Below, piece by piece: positions 48,935-58,577 of a stretch of DNA of 64,000 nucleotides; the stretch's first letter is position 1, and each line of letters opens with the position of its first letter. The position numbers were made by a program, and so were the translations under genes. The notes under the pieces are model-generated. The model was not told where the DNA came from. It saw only the letters and a program-made list of their open reading frames with translations, and did no database searches. Source of the stretch: JACKCP01 sp034007295 (GTDB lineage Bacteria > Desulfobacterota > Desulfobacteria > Desulfobacterales > JACKCP01); NCBI GenBank assembly GCA_034007295.1, contig JAVERC010000001.1, forward strand, positions 1 through 64,000, read 5' to 3'.

Positions 48935-49991
48935 AATTATTGTATTTTTTTTATTTATTTATCCTCTGGTAACAAGTGCAGATGAATTTTTGCCTGATAA
49001 AGTCATATCCCTTGTTGAACAAAATAAATTTGAACAAATTATTTTATTGATTGAAACTTCAAATCTTGATTTTAAAAAAAAATCTGTTCTTTATTTTAAA
49101 GCCGGTGAAAAATTTTTTGAACTGAAAAATTATGAGACCAGCCTTTTATGTTTTGTAAAGGCAGAAAATTTTGAAAACAAAAAGATTTTAAACTGGAATA
49201 AAGGGCTTTGTTATTTTGGAATGGAACAATATGATGAGGCATTTGATTTTTTTAAGAAAAGTATTGATAAAAACTTGAATGAATCAGAAATTCTTATTGC
49301 TGCAAACTCAGGTATTTTATCAAAAAATTATGAACAGGCACTTGAAATGCTTGATGGAAAAAATTTTGCTTTAAATAAAGAGCAGGCACTTAATTTGAAA
49401 TCAGATATTTATTTTGCTGTTAAAGACTATGAAAACTGCCTTAATGTCCAGATTGAGCTTTTAAAGATAAAACCCTATGATAAAGAGTATTTTGGTAATT
49501 ATATAAAACTTAAAAAAATACTTAATAAAAATGTGAAATATGATATTTATATTCAAAAAATCATTGAAAAAGACTATAAATTTCTTTTTGGTGCAAATTT
49601 TGACAATAAATTTCTATCACTTTTTTATTATAAAAAATTAAATCCTGAAAATACTTTTGAAAAAGCAAATCTTTATTATAATCTTTGTCTTTACAATCAA
49701 GCTTTAAAAGAAATTAAAAAAATTAAAAACCATGATTTTAAATCGGGTTTTTTAAATGCTAAAATTTTGTTTGTTAAAGGCGAGTATGAAAAATCTGGAA
49801 ACATATTTTTTGAGCTTGCAAAGCATGATAAAAAAAAATCAGGCAGGTTATATTATTTTGCAGGTGAAGCTTTTTTAATGTCTGGAAAATATAAAAAAGC
49901 ATTGGAAGTTTTTGGCTTATGTGCACAAGAAAAAAGTGATTTTTCAAAAGAGACTTTTGAACTTTTAAATATTTTAAAGGGAGAAATATGA
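48918..49991 (+). CDS. TPR-repeat protein of the TonB cluster
   Basis: The 357-residue exported protein has a signal peptide ending near LVTSAD and then repeated helical hairpins of TPR type (KSVLYFKAGEKFFELKNYETSLLCFVKAENF, ILNWNKGLCYFGMEQYDEAFDFFKKSIDKN, RLYYFAGEAFLMSGKYKKALEVFGLCAQEK). A TPR protein after tonB is a standard member of TonB2-type clusters, where it is thought to help assembly or transport. It overlaps tonB and the next gene (ATGA). Confidence 0.85.
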   Translation: MFMKIKIIVFFLFIYPLVTSADEFLPDKVISLVEQNKFEQIILLIETSNLDFKKKSVLYFKAGEKFFELKNYETSLLCFVKAENFENKKILNWNKGLCYFGMEQYDEAFDFFKKSIDKNLNESEILIAANSGILSKNYEQALEMLDGKNFALNKEQALNLKSDIYFAVKDYENCLNVQIELLKIKPYDKEYFGNYIKLKKILNKNVKYDIYIQKIIEKDYKFLFGANFDNKFLSLFYYKKLNPENTFEKANLYYNLCLYNQALKEIKKIKNHDFKSGFLNAKILFVKGEYEKSGNIFFELAKHDKKKSGRLYYFAGEAFLMSGKYKKALEVFGLCAQEKSDFSKETFELLNILKGEI

Positions 49992-52798
49992 AAAAAATTT
50001 TTATTTTTGCAGTTGTTTTTTTTATTGCAGCATCAGCTTTTGGAGAACAAAGGCTTAAATGGCCTGAAATAAAAACTGACCTTCCCTTTGATAATTCCAT
50101 AAAATACAACCGTCTTGATAATGGTTTCAGATATCTTATCAAAAAAAACAATACCCCTGAAAAAAGAGCAGCACTTTACCTTGGAGTAATGGCAGGTTCA
50201 GTTTATGAAACTGAAGAAGAAAGAGGAATTGCTCATTTTCTTGAACACATGGTTTTCTGCGGTTCAAAAAATTTCAAGCCGGGAGAACTTATAAATTATT
50301 TCCAGAAGATTGGAATGGATTTTGGTGCTGATACAAACGCACATACAGGATTTGATGAAACAGTTTATAAAATTTATCTGCCACAGGGTAAAAAAGAGGA
50401 TTTAAAGGATGCAATGATAATTTTAAATGATTTTGCCTTTAATGCTCTTATTCCAAAAGAAGAAGTTGAAAGGGAAAAAAAAGTTGTTCTTGCTGAAATG
50501 TCGGCCCGCGATTCTGCTGATTACAGAACAACTGTAAAACTTTACAATTTTTTGTTTGACGGTCTTATTCTTCCAAAAAGATTTCCCATAGGTGAAAAAG
50601 AAGTTGTTGAAAATGCAGACCAAAAAATATTAAAAAATTTTTACAATTCAATGTATACACCTGAAAGAATGGTTTTGGCAGTAACCGGAGATATTGATGT
50701 AAATGAAGCTGAAAAACTTGTAAAGGAAGTTTTTTCAGGGAAAAAAAGAGACGTTCTTTCTAAAAATATTCCGGATTTTGGAAAATTAAAAAATAAAAAA
50801 GGTAATAGAAGTTTTTATCATTATGAAAAGGAAACAGCCTCAACAAGTGTTTCAATAAATTTTATCAAGGATATTGATATTTTTGAAAGCAGTTTTTCCT
50901 TTGAATCAAAATGGCTTAAAAGATATATGGTTTCACTTGTTTTAAATTACAGGCTTAATTCTCTTTTAGAAAACGGTGCACCTTTTGAGTCTGCAAATAA
51001 TTTTACCTTTCCTTTTATGAAGCGTGTTCTCTGGTCAAATATTACCGTGAAAACAAGTCCGGAAAATTTTGAAAAAACTCTTTTTGTACTTGCAGAAGAA
51101 CTTAAAAAAATAAATGAACAAGGCTTTCATGAGTTCGAGCTTGAAAGAGTAAAAAATGAAGTCCTCAAAATTTTGGAAAGGGATGTTGAAACCTCAAATA
51201 CAAGGGATACAAAATCTCTTGCTTCATCTATTATTTCAAGTGCAATGAGTGGTGATATAATTGTATCTCCAGAAGACAGTCAGAAGATTTTTTCTCCTTT
51301 TGTAAAAAAGGTAAGTCTTGAGGATTTGAATAATAGTTTTCGTGAAATCTGGGATTTAAAGAATATTTCAGTATGTGTGACAGGAAATCTTTTAATTGAG
51401 AATAACCCCCTTGAAAAAATTTCTGCTTCTGTAAAAAAGGCTTTTTTGCAGGATGTTAAAGCCGATGAAAAAAAATCAGGTAAAATTTTTCCATATCTTG
51501 AAATTCCTGAAAAAAAATCAGGCATAAAAGAAAAACTTTTTTTAGAGCCTGAAATTACCAGAATTATTTTAGGAAATAATAATGTAATAAATTATAAAAA
51601 AACAGATTTTGATGAAAATAAAGTATTTTTTAAAGCTTCCTTTGGAAAGGGCAGAGCTTTTGAGCCAAAAGATAAAAAAGGTTTATACTCTTTAAGCTCA
51701 AGGGTTTTAAATACTTCCGGATTAAATTCCATTTCACGTGAAGAACTTGGAATAAGCCTTTCTGACAAGGATGTTTCCATAAAATTTGGAGTTGATGAGG
51801 AAAGTCTTTATTTTTCAGGACGTGCTTCAAAAAATGACCTTGAAACTTTGTTCCTGCTTTTTTACCATTATATAAAAGACCCTGGTTTTAAAGAAAATGC
51901 TTATGGGCTTTCACTTAAAAGACTTAAAACATCATATGAAAAAAAGCTTAAATCGGTTGACGGAAATCTTAATTTAAAGGCAGGTGCTTTTTTTGCTGAT
52001 AATGATTACAGATTTGAGCCTGTAACTTATGATGATGCAGTCAAAATAAGTCTTGATGAAATAAGAAATTTTATTTCAGATAATTTTAAAAACAAAGCAT
52101 TTGAGATTTCAGTTGTTGGTGATTTTGACGAGAAAAATCTGGAAGAGCTTGTTTTAAAATATCTTGCTGTAGATGAAAAAAGAGAAAAGATTGAAAATCA
52201 TGTTCCAAAGCCTGTAAATTTTCCAAAGGGTAAAAATAAAGAAATTGAAGTTGATACAAAAATTAATTCTGCTTTTGTAATGGCCGGAATAAAAACCGAT
52301 GACATGTATCCAATAGAAAATTCAAGGGCCTTGAATTTATGTGCAAGAATAATTGATGACAGACTCAGAGTAAATATAAGAGAAAAGCTTGGGGCTGCCT
52401 ATTCTCCTTTTGCATATAATAATCCCTCAAAAATTTATGAAAATTACGGCGGTCTTTTTATGGGAGTAAAAACATCCCCTGAAACAACAGAAATTGTAAA
52501 AAATGAAATTAAAACTATAATTTCAAGTCTAAAAAAAGAAAAAATAACAGATGATGAATTTGAAAGGGCAATAAATCCACTTTTAAGTTCCATTGCAACG
52601 CAGGTGCAAAAAAATTCATACTGGCTTAATACTGTTTTAGACGGTTCATTTAAAAATGGTATTCAGCTTGAATGGGCAAAAACAATTATTTCGGGCTATT
52701 CTCTTCTTACAAAAGAAATTGTTCAGAAAAAATGCGACAAATATCTTTTGCCTGAAAATATTTCATTTTTTACGGTTAAATCCAAAAAAGAGGAGTAA
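49988..52798 (+). CDS. M16 family periplasmic zinc protease (PqqL/FusC-size)
   Basis: The 936-residue protein has a signal peptide (MKKIFIFAVVFFIAASAFG). The N-terminal half holds the inverted zinc motif HFLEHMVFCG (HxxEH) with the downstream glutamate in EREKKVVLAEMSARD. The second half has the inactive-type M16 repeat with RVNIREKLGAAYSPFAYNN (R/Y substrate motif). Two full M16 units in one chain and about 930 residues match PqqL of enteric bacteria and FusC of Pectobacterium, which degrade imported proteins in the periplasm. It lies between the TonB genes and the Yej transporter, overlapping the TPR gene by four bases. Confidence 0.92.
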   Translation: MKKIFIFAVVFFIAASAFGEQRLKWPEIKTDLPFDNSIKYNRLDNGFRYLIKKNNTPEKRAALYLGVMAGSVYETEEERGIAHFLEHMVFCGSKNFKPGELINYFQKIGMDFGADTNAHTGFDETVYKIYLPQGKKEDLKDAMIILNDFAFNALIPKEEVEREKKVVLAEMSARDSADYRTTVKLYNFLFDGLILPKRFPIGEKEVVENADQKILKNFYNSMYTPERMVLAVTGDIDVNEAEKLVKEVFSGKKRDVLSKNIPDFGKLKNKKGNRSFYHYEKETASTSVSINFIKDIDIFESSFSFESKWLKRYMVSLVLNYRLNSLLENGAPFESANNFTFPFMKRVLWSNITVKTSPENFEKTLFVLAEELKKINEQGFHEFELERVKNEVLKILERDVETSNTRDTKSLASSIISSAMSGDIIVSPEDSQKIFSPFVKKVSLEDLNNSFREIWDLKNISVCVTGNLLIENNPLEKISASVKKAFLQDVKADEKKSGKIFPYLEIPEKKSGIKEKLFLEPEITRIILGNNNVINYKKTDFDENKVFFKASFGKGRAFEPKDKKGLYSLSSRVLNTSGLNSISREELGISLSDKDVSIKFGVDEESLYFSGRASKNDLETLFLLFYHYIKDPGFKENAYGLSLKRLKTSYEKKLKSVDGNLNLKAGAFFADNDYRFEPVTYDDAVKISLDEIRNFISDNFKNKAFEISVVGDFDEKNLEELVLKYLAVDEKREKIENHVPKPVNFPKGKNKEIEVDTKINSAFVMAGIKTDDMYPIENSRALNLCARIIDDRLRVNIREKLGAAYSPFAYNNPSKIYENYGGLFMGVKTSPETTEIVKNEIKTIISSLKKEKITDDEFERAINPLLSSIATQVQKNSYWLNTVLDGSFKNGIQLEWAKTIISGYSLLTKEIVQKKCDKYLLPENISFFTVKSKKEE

Positions 52799-52800
52799 AA

Positions 52801-54579
52801 GTGAAAAAGCTGTTTTTTTTATTTTTGATGATTGTCTTTCTTTGTCCTGATTCCTATGCAGAAACTGTTTCAGCACACGGTTTTGCCATGAACGGCGAAG
52901 TAAAATACAAAAAAGGGTTTTCTCATTTTGAATATGTAAATCCTGATGCACCAAAGGGCGGAGTTTTTAAAAGAGCTGCTACAGGAAGTTTTGACTCGCT
53001 GAATCCCTTTGTTTTAAAAGGACTTTCAGCAGCAGGACTTTCCTATGTATTTGAAACCTTGTGTGTCCAGTCTGAAGATGAGCCGTTTTCAATGTATGGT
53101 CTTATTGCAGAAGAAATAACAATTCCTGATTCAAACAAATATGTTGAGTTTAAAATAAATGAAAAAGCAAGATTTCATGACGGAAAAAAAATTACTCCCG
53201 AAGATATTATTTTTTCCTTTAATATTTTAATTAAAAAAGGTTCTCCGATTTATAAAAAATATTATGGAGATGTTTCAGATGTTGTAAAAATTTCAGACAA
53301 TAAAGTAAGATTTGAATTTAAAACAAGCGACAATCCTGAACTTCCCTTAATAATCTCCCAGCTTTCTGTGCTTCCAAAACATTATTATGAAGAAAAAGGC
53401 TTTGAAGCAGGCCTTGTTCCTCCCCTTGGAAGCGGTCCATACAGGGTAAAAGATTTCAGTCCCGGAAAATTTATTTCCTATGAAAGGGTAAAAGACTATT
53501 GGGGAAAAGACCTTCCTGTAAATATTGGAATGTATAATTTTGATGAAATTATTTTTGACTATTACAGGGATGAAACCGTATCCCTTGAAGCTTTTAAAGC
53601 CGGTGCATACGATTTCAGACTGGAAAACACCGCAAAATCATGGGCTGTATCATATGAAGGGCCTGCATTTGAAAAAGGCGAAATTATAAAAGAAGAAATT
53701 CATCATAAAAACAGCTCAGGAATGCAGGGTTTTGTTTTTAATTTAAGAAATGAAAAATTTCAAAACAGAAATTTAAGAAAAGCACTTGTTTATGCCTTTG
53801 ATTTTGACTGGATAAATAAAAACCTTTTTTATGGTCAGTATAAAAGGTCAATGTCTTATTTTTCAAATTCAGAACTTGCTGCAAAAGGTCTTCCTTCAAA
53901 AGACGAGCTTGAAATATTAAAATCCTGCAAGGGAAAAATCCCGGATGAGGTTTTTGAAAAAGAATTTTTCCTTCCAGGCACAAACGGAGATAAAAATTCA
54001 AGGTATTATCTTAGAAAAGCCGCACAAATACTTAAAAAAGAAGGGTATCTTGTTGAAAATGGCAAAAGAATAGACAAATATTCAAAAAAACCACTTGAGT
54101 TTGAAATTTTAATTTCAAATCCGGCCTTTGAAAGAATTGCTCTTACTTACAAGAAAAGTCTTGAAAAGCTTGGCATAGGACTTGAAATAAGACGGGTTGA
54201 CGATACCCAGTTTTATAACAGAATAAGAAATTTTGATTATGAAATGATTACTTCTGTTTTTCCCCAATCCCTTTCTCCGGGAAATGAGCAAAGATATTAC
54301 TGGAGCTCACTTGCAGCTGATACTCCTGGAAGCAGAAATTACTGCGGAATAAAAAATCCTGTAATTGATGAAATAGTTGAAAAGCTTATTTCAGCAAAAG
54401 GAAGGCAAAATCTTATAAACCATGCAAAAGCTCTGGACAGGGTGCTTTTATGGAATTATTATCTTGTTCCCCACTGGCATATAGATTATTTCAGAATTGC
54501 CTATAAAAATAAGTTTAAACACCCTGAAAAAACACCCGAATACGGACTTGGACTTAATTCATGGTGGCAGGATAATTAA
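52801..54579 (+). CDS. yejA: Oligopeptide ABC transporter binding protein YejA-like
   Basis: The 592-residue periplasmic binding protein (SBP_bac_5) begins with GTG; GAGGAG lies 5 bases upstream and the signal peptide MKKLFFLFLMIVFLCPDSYA follows. YejA-type features are HGFAMNGEVKYKKGFSHFEYVNPDAPKGGVFKRAATGSFDSLNPFVLKG, YFETLC-like segment YVFETLCVQSEDEPFSMYGLIAEEI, and length (about 600). In enterobacteria the Yej system imports peptides such as microcin C. It lies 2 bases after the M16 protease and 1 base before yejB, so protease and transporter are surely co-expressed. Confidence 0.93.
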   Translation: MKKLFFLFLMIVFLCPDSYAETVSAHGFAMNGEVKYKKGFSHFEYVNPDAPKGGVFKRAATGSFDSLNPFVLKGLSAAGLSYVFETLCVQSEDEPFSMYGLIAEEITIPDSNKYVEFKINEKARFHDGKKITPEDIIFSFNILIKKGSPIYKKYYGDVSDVVKISDNKVRFEFKTSDNPELPLIISQLSVLPKHYYEEKGFEAGLVPPLGSGPYRVKDFSPGKFISYERVKDYWGKDLPVNIGMYNFDEIIFDYYRDETVSLEAFKAGAYDFRLENTAKSWAVSYEGPAFEKGEIIKEEIHHKNSSGMQGFVFNLRNEKFQNRNLRKALVYAFDFDWINKNLFYGQYKRSMSYFSNSELAAKGLPSKDELEILKSCKGKIPDEVFEKEFFLPGTNGDKNSRYYLRKAAQILKKEGYLVENGKRIDKYSKKPLEFEILISNPAFERIALTYKKSLEKLGIGLEIRRVDDTQFYNRIRNFDYEMITSVFPQSLSPGNEQRYYWSSLAADTPGSRNYCGIKNPVIDEIVEKLISAKGRQNLINHAKALDRVLLWNYYLVPHWHIDYFRIAYKNKFKHPEKTPEYGLGLNSWWQDN

Positions 54580-55671
54580 ATGGGCGCATATATTTTAAGA
54601 AGGCTTTTTCTGCTTGTTCCAACTCTTATTGGTATTATTGCCGTAAATTTTTTTATTATTCAGGCAGCTCCGGGAGGGCCTGTGGAGCAGATGATAGCAA
54701 AACTTGAATCAGGGCAGTTAAATACCCTGTCAAGGGTTACCGGAGACAAATCCATGGAGGCTTTTTCGTCTGAAAAGCAGGGCCTTTCAACATACAGGGG
54801 TTCAAGGGGAGTTGACCCTGAACTTATAAAGGAACTTGAAGTCTTATACGGATTTGACAAGCCTTTGCATCAAAGATTTTTTAAAATGCTAAAAGATTTT
54901 TTAAGTTTTGATTTTGGAGAAAGTTTTTATAAAAACAAAAAAGTTATAACTCTTATAAAGGAAAAGCTTCCTGTTTCAGTTTCACTTGGAATTTGGAGCA
55001 CATTGATAATTTATCTTGTATCAATTCCCCTTGGAATAAAAAAAGCTGTAAGCCATGGCTCAAAATTTGATATTTACACAAGCACTTTTATAACAATAGG
55101 TCATGCAATACCTGTATTTTTGTTTGCTGTGCTTTTAATTATTTTATTTGCCGGAGGAAATTATTTTGACATTTTTCCCTTAAAAGGGCTTACTTCTGTA
55201 AATTTTGACGAGCTTGGCTTTTTTGGAAAAATAAAAGACTATTTAAGCCATATTTTTCTGCCTGTATTGTCTTTGTCAATAGGCGGATTTGCCACACTTA
55301 CACTTCTTACAAAAAATTCATTTTTAGATGAAATTCACAAACAGTATGTTATTACAGCCAGGGCAAAAGGTCTTGATGAAAAATCAGTTCTTTACGGTCA
55401 TGTTTTCAGAAATGCAATGCTTATAATAATTGCGGGTTTTCCTTCTGCATTTATTGGAATGTTTTTCAGCGGTTCACTTCTGATAGAGGTTATTTTTTCC
55501 CTTGACGGGCTTGGTCTTCTTGGTTTTGAGTCTGCAATAACAAGGGATTATCCGGTAATGTTTGGAAGTCTTTATATTTTTACCCTTCTTGGTCTTTTGA
55601 TAAGAATAATTTCAGATCTGACATATACTTTTGTTGACCCAAGAATAGATTTTGAAACAAGGACAGGCTGA
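54580..55671 (+). CDS. yejB: Oligopeptide ABC transporter permease YejB-like
   Basis: The 363-residue permease has the YejB N-terminus AYILRRLFLLVPTLIGIIAVNFFIIQAAPGGPVEQMIAKL and the EAA loop KQYVITARAKGLDEKSVLYGHVFRNAMLIIIAGFP. It carries the extra periplasmic region (residues about 45-85) of YejB that is absent from DppB. It starts immediately after the yejA stop. Confidence 0.94.
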   Translation: MGAYILRRLFLLVPTLIGIIAVNFFIIQAAPGGPVEQMIAKLESGQLNTLSRVTGDKSMEAFSSEKQGLSTYRGSRGVDPELIKELEVLYGFDKPLHQRFFKMLKDFLSFDFGESFYKNKKVITLIKEKLPVSVSLGIWSTLIIYLVSIPLGIKKAVSHGSKFDIYTSTFITIGHAIPVFLFAVLLIILFAGGNYFDIFPLKGLTSVNFDELGFFGKIKDYLSHIFLPVLSLSIGGFATLTLLTKNSFLDEIHKQYVITARAKGLDEKSVLYGHVFRNAMLIIIAGFPSAFIGMFFSGSLLIEVIFSLDGLGLLGFESAITRDYPVMFGSLYIFTLLGLLIRIISDLTYTFVDPRIDFETRTG

Positions 55672-55673
55672 TT

Positions 55674-56702
55674 TTGAAAACTGAAAAATTAAGTATTACA
55701 AAAAAAAGGTTTTTATTGTTCAGGCAGAATAAAAGGGGATATTATTCATCAATAATTTTTATAATTCTTTTTTTTCTGACACTTTTTGCTGAATTTATTG
55801 CAAATGACAAACCACTTTTTATCAAATATGAAGACAAATTCTTTTTCCCTGTTTTTATTGAATATCCTGAAACAGATTTCGGCGGAGATTTTTTAACTGA
55901 AGCCGATTACCGCGACAAATACGTTCAGGAACTTATAAATGAAAAAGGTTTTATGATATGGCCTTTAATAAGATTTTCCTATGATACAATAAATTATGAT
56001 TTAAAATCTCCGGCACCGTCTCCTCCAAGTCTTGAAAATTTTCTTGGAACAGATGACCAGGGAAGGGATGTTCTGGCAAGGCTTATTTACGGATTCAGAA
56101 TTTCAGTTCTTTTCGGGCTGTGTCTTTCAGTTTTTGGTTCAATGATTGGAATAGCGGCCGGAGGAATTCAGGGTTATTTTGGAGGTAAAATCGACCTTTT
56201 GGGTCAGAGAATAATTGAAATCTGGTCTGGAATGCCTGTTTTGTATCTTCTTATTATTTTGTCAGGATTTGTTCAGCCGGGTTTTTTCTGGCTTCTTTTT
56301 ATAATGCTTTTATTTTCCTGGATGAGCCTTGTGGATGTTGTAAGAGCAGAGTTTCTAAGGTGCAGAAACCTTGAATATGTAATGGCTGCAAAGGCTCTTG
56401 GAGTTTCTGATTCAAGAATAATGTCAAGGCATATGCTTCCAAATGCAATGATAGCTGCAATGACTTTTTTCCCTTTTATTTTGAACAGTTCAATTACAAC
56501 ACTTACATCCCTTGATTTTTTAGGATTTGGAATGCCGGCAGGTTCTGCCTCCCTTGGCGAGCTTCTTGCACAGGGAAAGGAAAATATTCAGGCACCCTGG
56601 CTTGGAATTTCTGCTTTTATAACTTTGTCTCTTTTGCTGAGTCTTCTTATTTTTACAGGTGAAGCTGCAAGGGATGCTTTTGACCCAAGGCTTGAGGGAT
56701 AA
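55674..56702 (+). CDS. yejE: Oligopeptide ABC transporter permease YejE-like
   Basis: The 342-residue permease has RFRQNKRGYYS-type opening (FLLFRQNKRGYYSSIIFIILFFLTLFAEFIANDKPLFIKY), a YejE-specific periplasmic loop, FLGTDDQGRDVLARLIYGFRISVLFGL and the EAA loop EYVMAAKALGVSDSRIMSRHMLPNAMIAAMTFFPF. The start is TTG (LKTEKLS) with AGGACAGG upstream, 2 bases after yejB. An alternative ATG start is not available nearby in frame. Confidence 0.93.
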   Translation: MKTEKLSITKKRFLLFRQNKRGYYSSIIFIILFFLTLFAEFIANDKPLFIKYEDKFFFPVFIEYPETDFGGDFLTEADYRDKYVQELINEKGFMIWPLIRFSYDTINYDLKSPAPSPPSLENFLGTDDQGRDVLARLIYGFRISVLFGLCLSVFGSMIGIAAGGIQGYFGGKIDLLGQRIIEIWSGMPVLYLLIILSGFVQPGFFWLLFIMLLFSWMSLVDVVRAEFLRCRNLEYVMAAKALGVSDSRIMSRHMLPNAMIAAMTFFPFILNSSITTLTSLDFLGFGMPAGSASLGELLAQGKENIQAPWLGISAFITLSLLLSLLIFTGEAARDAFDPRLEG

Positions 56703-56703
56703 G

Positions 56704-58299
56704 ATGGAAAACGATTTTATTTTAGAAGTAAAAAATCTCAATATAAGTTTTAATAAAAAGGCAGGAAAAAGCATTGAATCTGTAAAATCTATTGATTTTC
56801 AGCTAAATAAAAAAGAAACCCTTGCAATTGTAGGAGAAAGCGGCTCAGGAAAATCAGTTACAGCAAAATCAATAATCGGTCTTTTGCCAAAACCTCCGTT
56901 TTGTGAGGTAAAAGGTGAGATTTTATATAAAAATACAGATATTTTAAAAATGCCTGAATCATATCTTCAAAAGCTCAGAACAAAAAAAATTGCAATGATT
57001 TTTCAGGAACCAATGTCTTCCTTAAATCCTCTCCATAAAATCGGAAAACAGATTGGTGAGGTTTTTTTAATTCATTCTAATGAAAAACTTAAAAACACAA
57101 GAATAAAAGTAGTTGAACTTCTTAAAATGGTTGGAATTTATGAACCTGAAAAAAGATATGACTCATATCCCCATGAGCTTTCAGGCGGGCAAAAGCAAAG
57201 GGTTATGATTGCAATGGCAATTGCACAAAAGCCTGATATTTTAATTGCAGATGAACCAACAACTGCACTTGATGTAACTGTTCAGGCTGAAATTTTAAAA
57301 CTTTTGGCTGACCTTAAGAAAAGGCTTTCCATGTCCATGATTTTTATAAGCCATGACCTTTTGCTTGTAAAAAGCATTGCAGACAAAGTTCTTGTAATGA
57401 AAGACGGAAAAGCTCTTGAATATGGAAAAGCTGAAGAAATTTTTGAAAATCCTTTTCATGAATATACAAAAAAACTAATAGGCTCAAAAAATGATTTTGG
57501 ATTTGAAGAAAGTTCAGATAATGAAAAAGTTCTTGAAGCAAAAAATCTTAAAGTCTGGTTTCCCCTTAAAAAAGGTTTTTTAAAAAGAACAAAGGGATTT
57601 ATCAAGGCTGTAGATAAAATTGATTTTCATCTTAAAAAAGGTGAAACTCTTGGAATTGTCGGAGAAAGCGGTTCCGGTAAAACAACTCTCGGGCTTTCGC
57701 TTTTAAGGCTTGTTGATTCAAGGGGGGAAATTTATTTTAAAAACAAAAGAATTGATAATCTCAAATCGTCATATTTAAGAAAAATCAGGTCAAAAATTCA
57801 GGTTGTTTTTCAAGACCCTTACGGAAGCTTAAATCCAAGAATGAGTGTTTTTGAGATAATTTCAGAAGGGCTTCTTGTTCATAAAGATTTTGATTTAAGT
57901 ACAAGAAAAAAAATTGTTGAAGATGTTTTAGAGGAAGTAATGCTTCCATCAGACTGCCTTAATCACTATCCACATGAGTTTTCAGGGGGACAAAGGCAGA
58001 GAATTGCAATTGCAAGGGCACTTGTTTTAGAACCTGAAATAATTTTACTTGATGAGCCGACCTCATCACTTGACAGAACTGTTCAGTTTCAGGTTATCAG
58101 CCTTTTGAAAAATATTCAGAAAAAGCACAAAATTTCATATATATTCATTTCCCATGATTTAAAGCTTGTTAAGGAAATTGCAGGCAGGACCATAGTTATG
58201 AAAGAGGGAAAAATTATTGAAGAAAATAATACAAAAGAGCTTTTTTTAAATCCTTTAAATGATTATACAAGAAAACTTATAAATGCTTCTTTTTTTTAA
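56704..58299 (+). CDS. yejF: Oligopeptide ABC transporter ATPase YejF-like (double ATPase)
   Basis: The 531-residue protein has two ABC ATPase domains. First: GESGSGKS, IFQEPMSSLNP, PHELSGGQKQRVMIA, ILIADEPTTALD. Second: GESGSGKT, VFQDPYGSLNP, PHEFSGGQRQRIAIA, IILLDEPTSSLD. The fused double-ATPase layout is diagnostic for YejF. The start is the ATG at 56704 (MENDFILEVKNL), one base after the yejE stop; the open frame extends 15 codons into yejE but that part is a shadow. It ends the nine-gene run. No stem-loop terminator is evident; 141-bp repeat sequence follows instead. Confidence 0.94.
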   Translation: MENDFILEVKNLNISFNKKAGKSIESVKSIDFQLNKKETLAIVGESGSGKSVTAKSIIGLLPKPPFCEVKGEILYKNTDILKMPESYLQKLRTKKIAMIFQEPMSSLNPLHKIGKQIGEVFLIHSNEKLKNTRIKVVELLKMVGIYEPEKRYDSYPHELSGGQKQRVMIAMAIAQKPDILIADEPTTALDVTVQAEILKLLADLKKRLSMSMIFISHDLLLVKSIADKVLVMKDGKALEYGKAEEIFENPFHEYTKKLIGSKNDFGFEESSDNEKVLEAKNLKVWFPLKKGFLKRTKGFIKAVDKIDFHLKKGETLGIVGESGSGKTTLGLSLLRLVDSRGEIYFKNKRIDNLKSSYLRKIRSKIQVVFQDPYGSLNPRMSVFEIISEGLLVHKDFDLSTRKKIVEDVLEEVMLPSDCLNHYPHEFSGGQRQRIAIARALVLEPEIILLDEPTSSLDRTVQFQVISLLKNIQKKHKISYIFISHDLKLVKEIAGRTIVMKEGKIIEENNTKELFLNPLNDYTRKLINASFF

Positions 58300-58337
58300 T
58301 TTGGATCTCGAATTAAACTGCGTTTCTGCTGATTTTA

Positions 58338-58401
58338 AAGTCAGATTAAATTTTCAATCTGAGGCAGACATGGACAAAAAAGGCCGTTTTCGTTCAGAAA
58401 C
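58338..58401 (+). repeat. 141-bp repeat family, right-half remnant
   Basis: The remnant runs from CAGATTAAATTTTCAATCTG to GGCCGTTTTCGTTCAGAAAC. It directly abuts the next full copy, sharing one TATTTA at 58402-58407. It follows the yejF stop codon. Confidence 0.75.
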
Positions 58402-58407
58402 TATTTA

Positions 58408-58548
58408 GTGATTGGCCGAAAACGAGAATTTTTTGTTCAGTTCAAGGAAGATGAGAAATTTAACCGCAGGAATACATTTAGTATTTTGAGGATTAAATTT
58501 TGAATCTGACGCAGAAATGGACAAAAAAGGCCGTTTTCGTTCAGAAAC
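58408..58548 (+). repeat. 141-bp repeat (MITE-like), full copy
   Basis: The copy is 141 bp, flanked by TATTTA at 58402-58407 and 58549-58554, and nearly identical by eye to 17708-17848. It lies between the yejF gene and the convergent acyltransferase gene. The interior palindrome arms AAATTTAACC and GGATTAAATTT are present. Confidence 0.92.
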
Positions 58549-58577
58549 TATTTAAGAGTTTTCTTGATTTTGATGTC

